From: DASSUW01 sp963803335 | Lineage (GTDB): Bacteria > Actinomycetota > Thermoleophilia > Solirubrobacterales > Solirubrobacteraceae | NCBI GenBank assembly: GCA_963803335.1 | Contig: CAWDME010000012.1 | Coordinates: 620,001 to 684,000 of the forward strand | Length of the DNA stretch: 64,000 nucleotides | Reading direction: 5' to 3' | Shown here: in pieces, positions 49,007 through 57,398 of the stretch | Numbering within the stretch: the first letter of the stretch is position 1 | Layout of the letters: each line of letters begins with the position of its first letter | The notes under the pieces: model-generated | Told to the model about the DNA's origin: nothing | Database searches by the model: none | Seen by the model: the letters and a program-made list of their open reading frames with translations, nothing else | Made by a program: the position numbers and the translations under genes

Positions 49007-49040
49007 CCGGCGGTTGCCCAGTCTGTTCGGCAACCGCCGG
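49007..49040 (-). terminator. 12-bp hairpin terminator downstream of the sigma gene
   Basis: CCGGCGGTTGCC and GGCAACCGCCGG pair perfectly around a 10-base loop, 135 bp after the sigma stop at 49175 on the minus strand. It is the best terminator candidate for the 51.6-49.2 kb unit. Confidence 0.6.
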
Positions 49041-49174
49041 TTACGCGCGTGTCAACCGAACGCCGCCGCGGCGAACGCGACGGCGATCCTCTCCTCACGC
49101 CAAAGAGCATGCCGGTCGCCACGCCGTCACGCCAGTCGATCGTCTGACGAGTGACGATGCGCGGCGTTCGGCGC

Positions 49175-50008
49175 TCATTCGCATTCTGCCGGCCAGTGCT
49201 CAGCGACACGTCGCATCTGGCGTACGGCGCCGCGCAGGATCCGCGAGACGTGCATCTGCGAACAGCCAACATGCGCCGCGATGTCCTGCTGGACCATGTC
49301 CGACTGGAAGCTCAGGCGGACGACCTCGCGGTCACGTGCCGGCAACGTGGCGCTGAGCTGCCAGAGCACCACCGAGTCCTCGCACCGACCTAGATCGTCG
49401 CGGCGGTCGACCAGCGCATCGCAGTACGTCGGCGCCCCGGGCTCCGCCCCGGGCAGTGGCCGATCGAGCGACACCGGCGCGTGGGCTCGGGCGCCCTGGA
49501 AGGCCTCGACGACCGCCTCGCGGGGCAGCGCGAGCCGACCTGCGACGTCGTCGATGGTGGGTTCGCGGCCGAGCTCCTGTAGCAGGATGTCGCGCACGCC
49601 GACGGCCTCGCGGTAGGCCTCCTGCAGCCCGCGAGGCGGCCGGACGGGCCACATGCTGTCACGGAAGTAGCGTCGGAGCTCACCGAGGATCGTCGGCACG
49701 GCGTACGGGGTGAACGCGCCCCGACAAGGATCCCAGCGTCCGGCCGCCTTGATCAGCCCGAGACGCGCGACCTGCACGAGATCGTCGAGCGGCTCGCCAC
49801 GACGGCCGTAGCGGCGCGCAAGCGCGGCCGCGAGCGGGAGGTGCTTCTCGATCAATCGTTCCTGGGCGTGCTCGTCGCCGCTCAGCGCCGCCCGGCGGAG
49901 CCGCCGGTCTTCCCGGTGGCTTCGCGCGGCCGGGCCGCTGGGACGGGCGTGAGCTGCGGAGGGGGTCATCGCGGGGGCGCTCGGCCATACCCCCGCACGG
50001 GCCACCAC
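49175..50008 (-). CDS. SigB/SigF-type sigma factor (second)
   Basis: Up to 277 residues from GTG 50008; ATG 49969 is an alternative that removes 13 weakly conserved residues. Region 2: LIEKHLPLAAALARRYGRRG, LDDLVQVARLGLIKAAGRWD, FTPYAVPTILGELRRYFRDS. Region 3 near 140-190, and region 4 DMVQQDIAAHVGCSQMHVSR near 245-265. The AFTPYAVPTI segment (SSFAVPTI in the first factor) shows it is a paralogue, not a duplicate. It begins only 11 bp after the HD-GYP-LuxR stop, suggesting co-transcription. Regulation by anti-sigma kinases is expected from its family. Confidence 0.9.
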   Translation of the reverse strand: MVARAGVWPSAPAMTPSAAHARPSGPAARSHREDRRLRRAALSGDEHAQERLIEKHLPLAAALARRYGRRGEPLDDLVQVARLGLIKAAGRWDPCRGAFTPYAVPTILGELRRYFRDSMWPVRPPRGLQEAYREAVGVRDILLQELGREPTIDDVAGRLALPREAVVEAFQGARAHAPVSLDRPLPGAEPGAPTYCDALVDRRDDLGRCEDSVVLWQLSATLPARDREVVRLSFQSDMVQQDIAAHVGCSQMHVSRILRGAVRQMRRVAEHWPAECE

Positions 50009-50019
50009 GCCGAGCGTCG

Positions 50020-51617
50020 TCAGTTCACTGACGCCCGAGGCTCTGGCGTCTGCGTGGGTGGCGCTTCGGGAAGAAGGCCATGCTGCACCGCGAACAGGCT
50101 CGCCGCCGCGCGGTTGGACGCCCCGATCTTCGCGTAGATGTGCTCGACATGTTTGCCCACCGTCTTGCGCGAGATGACAAGTCGGCTCGCGATCTCCTTG
50201 TTGGAGAACCCGCGGGCGAGCAGCCGAAGAACGTCGACTTCGCGTTCGGTCAGCCCCGCCGGTCCTTGGCGGCGACGGCGGGCCGTGTGGCCGGCGGCCG
50301 TGAGAACGGCCTGAACAGCCTCTGCATCGAGATGACCGTCCCTGACTTCGGCCTGGAGTACGAGCGCCGCCTCGGAAGCCGGCCGTGCCGGACGGTGCGG
50401 ACGGGGCTCGACAAGCGCCTCATAGACGTCGGCCGCGGCGAGGATCCTCGCCGCGCCGGAGATCGCACCGCCGGCGAGGCCACGTGGGTACCCGGTCCCG
50501 TCAAGCCGCTCGCGGTGTTGGACCGCGATCGCACCCAGCGGAGCGAGCGCCGCCGACCGGCGGAGCATCCGCTCGGTGATGTGCGGGTACAGGCGCATCC
50601 GCTCCTGCTCCCCTGCGCCGAGCGGCCCCCGCTTGTCCAGGATCGCGTTCGAGATCCCGAGCCGCCCGAGGTCATGCAACAGCGCTGCCCGGCGCAGCGC
50701 GCGCAGGTCTGGCGCGGAGAGCCCGAATTGCTCGCCCGCCGCCGCCGCCAGGGCGGCCACCGCGGACGAATGCCCGAGGAAGTACGGCGACTTGAGATCG
50801 ACGAAATCGGCGATCGCCTCGAATGCCGTGTCGAGCCGCTCGCCCGAGAGCACGACCGCCAACGCAGGCTCGGCATCGATGACCGCCGCCCAGCTCGGGA
50901 TCGAGTCGAGGTCCGCCAGGAGCATGGCCGCCTCGCCGCCCACCAGCTCCGCGATCCGCGGGTCGAACTGCTTGCCTCCGCGCTCCCGCGCCAGCTTCAT
51001 TACGGCGCCAGCTCCCCCGACGCGGTGGGCAACCTCCACATATTCAGACAGCTGCGCCAACCGCGACGCGATCGGTACCTGCTCGCCGCGTAGTGTGCCC
51101 GGCCATCCGCGACCGTCCCATTGCTCGTAGGCGCCGAGCAGCGCCTCGGACACCTCGTCCGGCAGCCCGAGCTGCCTGCTTAGCGTCCACGCCATGCGCG
51201 CGTGGTGGGTGATCATGTCGTCGACCTCACGGTGGCCGGAAGGACGAACTCGAGTCCGACCCGAAACCGATGCAGTGGCGGCGCGCCGGAGCCCAGCCGG
51301 CGCATCGCCGCCGCCCGGCCACGCGGACTGCGCATATAGACCGCGTACTTGCCGGACTTCAGGGCGATGTCGTCCCCGAACCACTTCGCCTGCTCGTGCG
51401 CATCCGAATGGCACCCCACGTTGACCAGCAGCGCGGTGTAGTAGACGACGGCTCGCGACTGCTCGTCGAGACCAAGCCGATCCGCCAGCCGCAACGCGAT
51501 CAGGCACTGACGCAGGACGTGCTCCATCGGCTGACCGAAGCCGAGATCGATGCCGAGCGACAGTGCGGCCACGAGGTCGGCCAGCCGGACATGCGCGCGA
51601 TCAGCCGCGTCGCCCAT
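50020..51617 (-). pseudogene. HD-GYP-LuxR gene with a single-base frameshift
   Basis: The gene is paralogous to 47145-48734 but split over two frames. The N-terminal part from ATG 51617 reads LADLVAALSLGIDLGFGQPM, then YYTALLVNVGCHSDAHEQAK, and runs into a stop after ATVRSTT near 51213. The C-terminal part, in the -1 frame, resumes with HREVDDMITHHARMAWTLSR and holds the HD-GYP domain (LLHDLGR, QHRERLDGTGYPRG, intact GYP) and a LuxR HTH (LTEREVDVLRLLARGFSNKE). Adding one base near 51238-51243 joins them without loss. It is either a recent frameshift mutation or a sequence error. If intact, it would be the better HD-GYP enzyme of the pair. Confidence 0.75.
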
Positions 51618-51697
51618 GCATCGACCGTACAACCCAAGATGGGGCAAACGCCTGATGCTCGACCGCCCGCCGGCGCATATGTTCAGGCCCAGACATC

Positions 51698-51994
51698 ATG
51701 ACCCTCTACACCTGTCCATGGCAGAAGCGAAGTGCGGGCTGGCATCCCTGTGGGGTCGCCGCCAAGGCGCTCGACGACGCCGGCTACAGCTATGCGATCA
51801 AGGTCGTCCGCGGTCAGTTCAGCATGCCGTGGACCTGGCCGACCCTAAGGCGTGATCGGGCCGAGGTGAGACGACTCAGCGGGAAGAACGGTGTGCCCCT
51901 GCTCGTCCTCGACGACGAGCGAGTCGTCGCCGGCTCGAGGGAGATCGCGCGCTGGGCCGCCGAGCATCCTCGCAGCACGCCGCGTATCTCGTAG
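51698..51994 (+). CDS. Glutaredoxin/GST-N-like thioredoxin-fold protein
   Basis: This 98-residue protein starts at ATG 51698. MTLYTCPWQK opens a thioredoxin fold; Cys6 and Cys18 (GWHPCGVAAK) are present but not as a classic CxxC. GVPLLVLDDERVVAGSREIA contains the cis-Pro and the GST-N style end. It is probably a cytoplasmic redox or glutathione/mycothiol-transfer-like protein. It is divergent from the HD-GYP gene and convergent with UspA. Confidence 0.8.
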   Translation: MTLYTCPWQKRSAGWHPCGVAAKALDDAGYSYAIKVVRGQFSMPWTWPTLRRDRAEVRRLSGKNGVPLLVLDDERVVAGSREIARWAAEHPRSTPRIS

Positions 51995-51999
51995 CGTCG

Positions 52000-52494
52000 T
52001 CAGGGGCCGCTCGGCTTCCCTGCCGACGCCGCGCCCGCAGGGACGACGAGAACGGGCCGGCTCGTGCTGCGCACGACGGCATGCGAGACGCTGCCGAGCA
52101 CGAACTCGCGTATGCGCGACATGTCTCGACGGCCAACGACGATCAGATCCGCATGCCACCTGTCCGCGGCTTCAACGAGCGCGGTGGCGATGCCCTCGAC
52201 GCCCGACCCGTGGCATGCCGCGAACTCGGAAGCCAGCCCGGCGTCGTGTGCCAGGTCGGCGCCTTCGCGGGCAGTTCGGATCGCCGCACGCTCGAAGGCA
52301 GCCGCGGAAAGCTCCTCGCGTGGCGGGGCCGCGACGCTGGCGATATCTGGTGCGGTGATTGCGTCCGGAGTGAGAACGTCCCACACGTTGACGACCACGG
52401 CCGTGCCGCTCTCGCAGATGGCCGCCGCGATCGCGATGGCGTCGCGCGCCTCCGCCGAAGCGTCATATCCGATGAGCAGGCGTCGTGGGATCAC
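52000..52494 (-). CDS. Universal stress protein UspA family (second)
   Basis: The product has 164 residues from GTG 52494. The Usp fold begins RRLLIGYDASAEARDAIAIA and ends with the nucleotide motif VVGRRDMSRIREFVLGSVSH, then SRPVLVVPAG. The expected GxxG is GRRDM, so one Gly is missing (G-2x-G is G-R-R-D), and ATP binding is less certain than in the 38040 protein. It is convergent with the glutaredoxin-like gene (5-bp gap) and divergent from the HesB-like gene. Confidence 0.87.
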   Translation of the reverse strand: MIPRRLLIGYDASAEARDAIAIAAAICESGTAVVVNVWDVLTPDAITAPDIASVAAPPREELSAAAFERAAIRTAREGADLAHDAGLASEFAACHGSGVEGIATALVEAADRWHADLIVVGRRDMSRIREFVLGSVSHAVVRSTSRPVLVVPAGAASAGKPSGP

Positions 52495-52617
52495 ATCCGG
52501 GTCATGCCCTCCGCGTCGCCTGCGTCCCGTGGCTTTCGTATGCCGAATGACGGCGCGGTGGAGAGCACGGCGAGGACGGCGCAAGATGGGCGATCGAACC
52601 GACTCGAAAGGAGTCTC

Positions 52618-52914
52618 GTGCTCGCCGTCACGCAAAGCGCCATCGATACCGTCAACCTCATCGCACCGGGCGACGCCGGCTTACGGATCTACCTGCCAGA
52701 GTCAAGATCCGACGACGCCGCGCACGCTCTTCGACTGCAGGTCGCCCACTCTCCTCGCGCTCACGATCGGATCGTCGAGGTCGATGGCGCGCGGCTGTTC
52801 CTCGAGCCGGCCGCAGCCGCGGCGCTCGATGAAATGGTGCTGGACGCAGCCAGCGACGGCGAGAAGGTGCGGTTTGCCGTCGCGCCGCAGGGCAAGCAGG
52901 CCGCAGAAGGCTGA
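52618..52914 (+). CDS. HesB/IscA-like protein lacking cysteines
   Basis: The product has 98 residues from GTG 52618 after AAAGGAG. The fold signature is LAVTQSAIDTVNLIAPGDAG, LRLQVAHSPRAHDRIVEVDG and ARLFLEPAAAAALDEMVLDA, as in HesB/YadR-type A-type carriers. No Cys is present anywhere, so it cannot bind an Fe-S cluster in the usual way. Such Cys-less actinobacterial homologues are of unknown role. It precedes the Crp gene by 36 bp in the same orientation. Confidence 0.8.
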   Translation: MLAVTQSAIDTVNLIAPGDAGLRIYLPESRSDDAAHALRLQVAHSPRAHDRIVEVDGARLFLEPAAAAALDEMVLDAASDGEKVRFAVAPQGKQAAEG

Positions 52915-52950
52915 GTCTGGAGACTCCCCGACCGCGATCGAGGAGCGCCG

Positions 52951-53704
52951 GTGGTCTCGCTTAATCCGACAGGTCGACGGTCGGCGCCCGACGCGCTCGA
53001 CCACGTGGAGCGCGCCGCCATCGCGGCCTCGCATCTGCGCTCGCTACCGCCGGGAGAGACTGGCGGAGCTGACGCGCGAGGCATCGCGGCTGCGTGTCCC
53101 GGCGGGTGGGATCGTGCATCACGCGGGCGAGACGTCGGCGCACTGCGAGCTCGTGGTGGCCGGCCTCGTGCGGGTGTACGTCGCGGCCGCGGACGGGCGC
53201 ACCATGACCGTGCGGTACTGCCGCCCCGGCGCGCTGATCGGTGTCGTGTCGATGTTCCGGCCGGCGTTCTCGCTGCCCGCGTCGATCGATGCGGTGACCG
53301 CGGCGAGGCTGCTCGTCCTGCGGCCGGCGGTCGTGCGGCGCGTCGTCGACCGGGATGCGCGGGCGGCGCGTGCTCTGCTCGAGGAGCTCAGCGAGCGCGT
53401 GGTCCGCTTCATCGCCGAGATCCCGGGCAGCGCGTTCTCGACGGTGCGCCAGCGCGTCGCGCGGCACCTGCTCGACCTCGCAGTGGATCGTCGGCGCGAA
53501 AGCGAGCTCGTGGTCGCGATCTCCCAGCAGGAGCTCGCCGATGCGGTCGGCACAGTTCGCGAGGTCGTCGTGCGCGCGCTGCGCGAGCTGCGGGAGGACG
53601 GCCTACTGCTGACGCGGCGCGACGGCATCGTGCTGCTGGACGCGGAGCGGCTCGCCGCCGTGGCCTCCGCCGCGGTCGCGGCAGATTGGAACCAAAGTTC
53701 CTGA
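52951..53704 (+). pseudogene. Crp/Fnr-family regulator with a one-base frameshift
   Basis: The N-terminus from GTG 52951 (GAGGAG upstream) reads DALDHVERAAIAASHLRSLP and ends at LPPG; the rest is in the next frame from RRERLAELTREASRLRVPAG. Removing one G of GGG at 53052-53054 gives LPPERLAELTREASRLRVPAG, the canonical family segment. The cNMP domain follows (IVHHAGETSAHCELVVAGLV), then the C-terminal HTH (ISQQELADAVGTVREVVVRA, LREDGLLLTRRDGIVLLDAE). Without correction the first strand and helix are lost. Real mutation or sequence error; the remaining frame is fully preserved, favouring recent change or error. Confidence 0.78.
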
Positions 53705-53737
53705 CGTCGGGCGCAGCGTCCGCCATCGTCCGCGGTC

Positions 53738-54841
53738 ATGGAGACCGAGGCCACCGCAACCGCGCCGGCGGGATCCGCTCACGCGCTCGAGCCCACGCGC
53801 GGCCCCCTGCTGCGCGAGGAGCTCCAGCTCGCGTTCCGCAACCGGGGAATGCCGCTGGAGGCGATGCGCTACGACATCACGCCGACCGGCCTGCACTATC
53901 TCGTCGTCCACTGGGACATACCGGCCGCCGACGACGCGAAGTGGCGCCTCAGCCTGCGCGGCGCCGTCCGTAAACCCTTCGAACTCGGCATCGACGACGT
54001 CCGCGCGCGGCCTCGCCGGACGATCCCGGTCACGCTCGAGTGCGCCGGCAACGGCCGCGGCTGGCTCAGCCCGTGCCCGGTGAGCCTGCCGTGGCTGGGC
54101 GAGGCGATCGGCACGGCGGAGTGGACCGGAACCCCGCTCGCCCCTCTGCTCGACGAGGCGGGCGTGGAGCCCGGTTGCGCGGAGGTGGTCTTCTGGGGAG
54201 CCGATCGCGGCATCCAGGGCGGGCAGGAACAGGCGTACGGGCGGAGCCTGCCGATCCGCGAGGCTCAGCGGGCCGACGCGCTACTTGCCTACGAGATGAA
54301 CGGCCGTCCGCTCGAACCACAGCACGGAGCTCCACTGCGCCTGCTGGTTCCGGGGTGGTACGGGATGGCCAGCGTGAAGTGGCTGAACGCGATCGAGGCC
54401 GTGACCGAGCCGTTCCATGGATTCCAGCAGGCCGCCGCGTACCGCTACCAGGCCGCCGCCGATGATGCCGGACAGCCGGTCGCGCGCGCGCGTGTGCGCG
54501 CGATGATCATTCCGCCCGGCGTCCCCGACTTCTTCTCCCGCGGCCGCTTCGTAGGCGCGGGACCGGTGGCGCTCGCCGGCCGTGCGTGGTCGGGGACCGG
54601 TCCCGTGGAGCGCGTCGAGGTCGCCGTTGACGGAGAGTGGGCCGACGCGCAGCTGCAGCCGTCCGCCGGCGAGTTCGCCTGGCACGCCTGGAGCTTCGAC
54701 TGGACCGCCACGCCCGGCGAGCACGAACTGGCCTGCCGCGCGACAGACGCCACGGGCGCTACCCAGCCACTCGAGGCACCATGGAACTACCAGGGCATGG
54801 GCAACAACGTCGTCCAGCGGATCCCAGTCACCGTGCGGTAG
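53738..54841 (+). CDS. Sulfite-oxidase-like molybdopterin oxidoreductase
   Basis: This 367-residue enzyme has the Oxidoreductase_molyb domain (about 45-235) with the molybdenum-ligating Cys102 in VTLECAGNGRG, GADRGIQGGQEQAYGRSLPI and LRLLVPGWYGMASVKWLNAI. A C-terminal Mo-co dimerisation domain (about 255-365) shows VERVEVAVDGEWADAQLQPS and WNYQGMGNNVVQRIPV. No signal peptide is visible, unlike many bacterial SorA/YedY-type proteins. It likely oxidises sulfite or a related substrate in the cytoplasm. It directly follows the Crp gene (33 bp), a possible regulator. Confidence 0.92.
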   Translation: METEATATAPAGSAHALEPTRGPLLREELQLAFRNRGMPLEAMRYDITPTGLHYLVVHWDIPAADDAKWRLSLRGAVRKPFELGIDDVRARPRRTIPVTLECAGNGRGWLSPCPVSLPWLGEAIGTAEWTGTPLAPLLDEAGVEPGCAEVVFWGADRGIQGGQEQAYGRSLPIREAQRADALLAYEMNGRPLEPQHGAPLRLLVPGWYGMASVKWLNAIEAVTEPFHGFQQAAAYRYQAAADDAGQPVARARVRAMIIPPGVPDFFSRGRFVGAGPVALAGRAWSGTGPVERVEVAVDGEWADAQLQPSAGEFAWHAWSFDWTATPGEHELACRATDATGATQPLEAPWNYQGMGNNVVQRIPVTVR

Positions 54842-55100
54842 GCACGGTGGCCGGCAGGATGTTGTGGTTGATGTGAAACGCGTTGCCGGGGTCGTACCGG
54901 CGCTTGACCTCGGCCAACCTGTCGCCGTTTGGCCCATAGGCGGCGCGCAACGCGTCGAGCGGCTCGTCGTCTGAGTAGTAGTTGAGCCAGCGTCCGTCGG
55001 CGCGGAACGGCGCGATCGCCGTGAACGTGTCGCGTGTCCAGGCGACATTGGCGTCCGTGTCGGCCGGATCGGTCCACACTGTGGCGAGGACCGCGGATTC
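54828..55100 (-). pseudogene. C-terminal remnant of a berberine-bridge-type FAD oxidase
   Basis: The minus frame reads VWTDPADTDANVAWTRDTFT, AIAPFRADGRWLNYYSDDEP and LAEVKRRYDPGNAFHINHNI, which is the BBE (berberine bridge) C-terminal domain of FAD-linked oxidases. The FAD-binding domain and substrate domain are absent; the frame before 55100 is unrelated. The end overlaps the 3' end of the sulfite-oxidase-like gene by 14 bp. Confidence 0.7.
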
Positions 55101-55157
55101 TGCACGGCGTATGCGCTGGCGGCAGCCGCAATGTCGGTCGACAGACGCTGCGGCGAC

Positions 55158-55400
55158 TCAGTCGTCGCGGCGGAGACCGGCTTCGTAGAGCCCGGCTGAG
55201 AGACGGCGCACACGGCCCGACCGGACCGCGTTGTCGAGGACGGTCTCGAAGGGTACGGACCACGCGGCGGCGTGGGCGAATGCACGCAAATCGGCGTGCG
55301 TGAGCACGCCGTAGCTCTCGAGGATGCGGCGCAGCTTGCGTTGCCGCGCGATCGCGTGCGTAGGCGCGACGACCAAGCCGTGTCCTGACGTTGCGCTCAT
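55158..55400 (-). CDS. Small hypothetical protein, winged-helix-like
   Basis: This 80-residue protein is predicted from ATG 55400. RQRKLRRILESYGVLTHADL, RAFAHAAAWSVPFETVLDNA and SGRVRRLSAGLYEAG read like a small winged helix with a C-terminal beta wing, of a type seen in actinobacterial hypotheticals. There is no other domain. I give no function; it may be a remnant of a longer regulator. Confidence 0.55.
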   Translation of the reverse strand: MSATSGHGLVVAPTHAIARQRKLRRILESYGVLTHADLRAFAHAAAWSVPFETVLDNAVRSGRVRRLSAGLYEAGLRRDD

Positions 55401-55565
55401 GAGAGACCGGTACCCGCCTGAGGTTCGGCCTGACGGTCATCGTCAGCCCACAGACGAAGCGGCCGCCGCCCGTTCCTCGATCGTCTGCTCGCAGACCGGC
55501 GGCCCGGGCCACACCGAAGCCGGGGGTAGCCGCAGCTGCTCGGCACGCCGAACGTGGAGGTTCTC

Positions 55566-56045
55566 ATGTCAAGCGGAGATCCGCGCGAGCGAACCGCTGG
55601 GCGCGAGCGCCCGCGGGAGCGTCGCATCGTGGTCGATCCGACGCGAGGCCCCTTGGGACGCGCACCGCTCGGTGGCCAGCAGCGCGTCACCAGGGACAAC
55701 GTCCTCGACGCCGCGACCCTCGACCTCGTCGCGGGCGTCTGGTTAGCGATCTCCCCATGGGTCCTGGCCTACACCGCTACCGATGCCCGCTGGAATCCGA
55801 TCATCTTTGGCGCGATCGTCGCTCTCCTCGCGCTCGTGCGCATCGCGATGCCTGCCCGAGCTGGCGGCCTGTCCGCCATCAGCGCCGCGATCGGCGTGTG
55901 GATGTTCATCGCCGGATTCTGGCTCGCGGACTCGGTGCAGGCGGCCTGGAACGACTGGATGCTCGGCATCATCGTTTTCGCCCTGGCGATGATCAGCCTG
56001 GCGTCAGCCGCGAGCGGAGGGGAACGGCACACCCTTGTCCCGTGA
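55566..56045 (+). CDS. SPW-repeat membrane protein
   Basis: This 159-residue protein starts at ATG 55566 behind GGAGG. After a charged N-terminus (1-45) come four transmembrane helices with an SPW repeat: LDLVAGVWLAISPWVLAYTA and AAIGVWMFIAGFWLADSVQA, where W-x-x-x-x-P-W in the first and the aligned W-x-F-I-x-G-F-W in the second mark the repeat units (PF03779-like). Role unknown; usually found near stress genes. Confidence 0.85.
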   Translation: MSSGDPRERTAGRERPRERRIVVDPTRGPLGRAPLGGQQRVTRDNVLDAATLDLVAGVWLAISPWVLAYTATDARWNPIIFGAIVALLALVRIAMPARAGGLSAISAAIGVWMFIAGFWLADSVQAAWNDWMLGIIVFALAMISLASAASGGERHTLVP

Positions 56046-56071
56046 CGGGAGCCGTGCCGTATCGGTCGCGA

Positions 56072-56545
56072 TCAACGCTCAGGGCGCGGATGGATGCGAA
56101 CTGCCTTGACGACCGCTTGCGCGCCGGTGGACTCCAGGAGGTCGGCGCGGGTCTTCGGCGGATCCTCGGGGTGGCGCTCGTCGGTGGCGGGCTCCGGGGT
56201 CCGAACGAAGCCCCGGACCTCGACCGCATCATGCAGGCGCAGACCGGTCGGCCGTCCGGCTGATGGGAGGACGAGCAGGCGCCCACCATGGGCGCCCGTG
56301 AGCACGAAAGCGCCACGGAACCGCTTCGGCACATCGGTGACCATGGCGGCGACGGTGCCCGAGAACACCAGCTGCCGGTTGTCGTACGCCTCAGGATCCG
56401 CCGCGACCTTTGCCAGCGTGGCGCCGGGGTCAGATTTAGGCGCGGGATCCTCGCCGCCGGACGCAAGCGCGACGATGCCTACGAAGACCGCCACCGCGAG
56501 CAGCGGCACCAGCGCGGACCAGGCGCGTGAGCGGGATTGGTTCAT
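56072..56545 (-). CDS. Membrane-anchored beta-rich (OB-fold-like) protein
   Basis: The product has 157 residues from ATG 56545. An N-terminal anchor (WSALVPLLAVAVFVGIVALA) is followed by a compact beta-rich domain: VAADPEAYDNRQLVFSGTVA, GAFVLTGAHGGRLLVLPSAG, DAVEVRGFVRTPEP. The order resembles the OB-fold domains of periplasmic CcmE-like proteins but the heme-binding His motif is not seen. It lies 43 bp downstream of the second SCO1 gene in the same orientation, so a linked role in copper or cytochrome assembly is conceivable. Confidence 0.65.
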   Translation of the reverse strand: MNQSRSRAWSALVPLLAVAVFVGIVALASGGEDPAPKSDPGATLAKVAADPEAYDNRQLVFSGTVAAMVTDVPKRFRGAFVLTGAHGGRLLVLPSAGRPTGLRLHDAVEVRGFVRTPEPATDERHPEDPPKTRADLLESTGAQAVVKAVRIHPRPER

Positions 56546-56588
56546 GCTGCGGGGCTGCCCCGCGGCCGGCGATGGGCTTGAGCGCGCG

Positions 56589-57239
56589 TCAGCGCGCAGA
56601 CGAGGCGAGGAGCACCTTGAGGTCGTGGGCCATGTCCGCCGGGTCGATCGGCGCGCCGCCGGCCCAGCGCCCACGAAGATGACCGCGACCGTCGACCAGC
56701 CAGACGCTCGCGTCGTGCGTGCGGGGATCAGCGAGGGTGTCGCGCGGCCCGACGACGAACCAGCCGCGCCAGATCGGAGCCAGCTGCGCGCCCGAGCCGA
56801 GGAGGTAGTGGAACTGCGCTGGCAGACGATGCTCGGCGACCCACGCGCGGGCCGCCGCCGGCGTGTCACCGCGTGGATCGACACTCACCCCGAGCGCTGC
56901 CACGTCAGCGGCGCGCGTACCCAGACGATTGAGGGCGTCCGCGATCTCGGAGCCGATCAGCGGGCATACGTCGACGCAGTGCGTGTAGAGGAACGTCACA
57001 AGATACGGGTGGCCCACGAGACGGGCGCTGTCGACGCGGATCCCGCGCTGGTCGTCCAGTGCGATACGCGGGGCGGCGGCCCCGTCGAGGTCCTGCGGCA
57101 GGAGGTTCGCCCGCAGCCCCGGGGCGGCGGCTGACCCACCACCGCCGCGCGCCCCGGCGGCGAGCATGCCAATCGTCGCGCCGGCCACGACGAGCGCGAG
57201 CACGATCGCAGCGCGAGCCCCGTGCCCCATGCGCAGCAT
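56589..57239 (-). CDS. SCO1/SenC-type protein (second)
   Basis: This 216-residue protein has a membrane anchor (IVLALVVAGATIGMLAAG) and the SCO motif FLYTHCVDVCPLIGSEIADA (CxxxC). The GVSVDPRGDTPAAARAWVAE and FHYLLGSGAQLAPIWRGWFV stretches align with the 33697 protein. The later SCO His is in THDASVWLVDGRGH. Two SCO paralogues suggest separate partners (oxidase CuA versus redox control). It is divergent from the third sigma factor gene. Confidence 0.88.
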   Translation of the reverse strand: MLRMGHGARAAIVLALVVAGATIGMLAAGARGGGGSAAAPGLRANLLPQDLDGAAAPRIALDDQRGIRVDSARLVGHPYLVTFLYTHCVDVCPLIGSEIADALNRLGTRAADVAALGVSVDPRGDTPAAARAWVAEHRLPAQFHYLLGSGAQLAPIWRGWFVVGPRDTLADPRTHDASVWLVDGRGHLRGRWAGGAPIDPADMAHDLKVLLASSAR

Positions 57240-57398
57240 CTCAGTGATGCTAGGACGCCAAGCGCTGCGCCGCCGACGCAGGCCCTCTCACGGCGGCTTG
57301 GTGGGCGCCCCGCTCGCCGATGGCGGCTGGACGCCATACAACAAGGCACGCGCGATCAGCAGACTGGCTGCACGGAAACGACGGTTCGGGGAGACTCC

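Larger units (their letters stand above)
48735..49174. other. Gene-poor spacer with two hairpins
   Basis: I see no supported gene in these 440 bases. Two strong hairpins (48942-48965 and 49007-49040) close the upstream sigma transcription unit and are listed separately. Confidence 0.45.

Noticed and set aside
50018..50033. CGTCAGTTCACTGACG palindrome between HD-GYP and sigma genes
   Set aside because: It overlaps the end of the HD-GYP coding sequence and an 11-bp gap; it may be coding coincidence and gives no clear regulatory reading.
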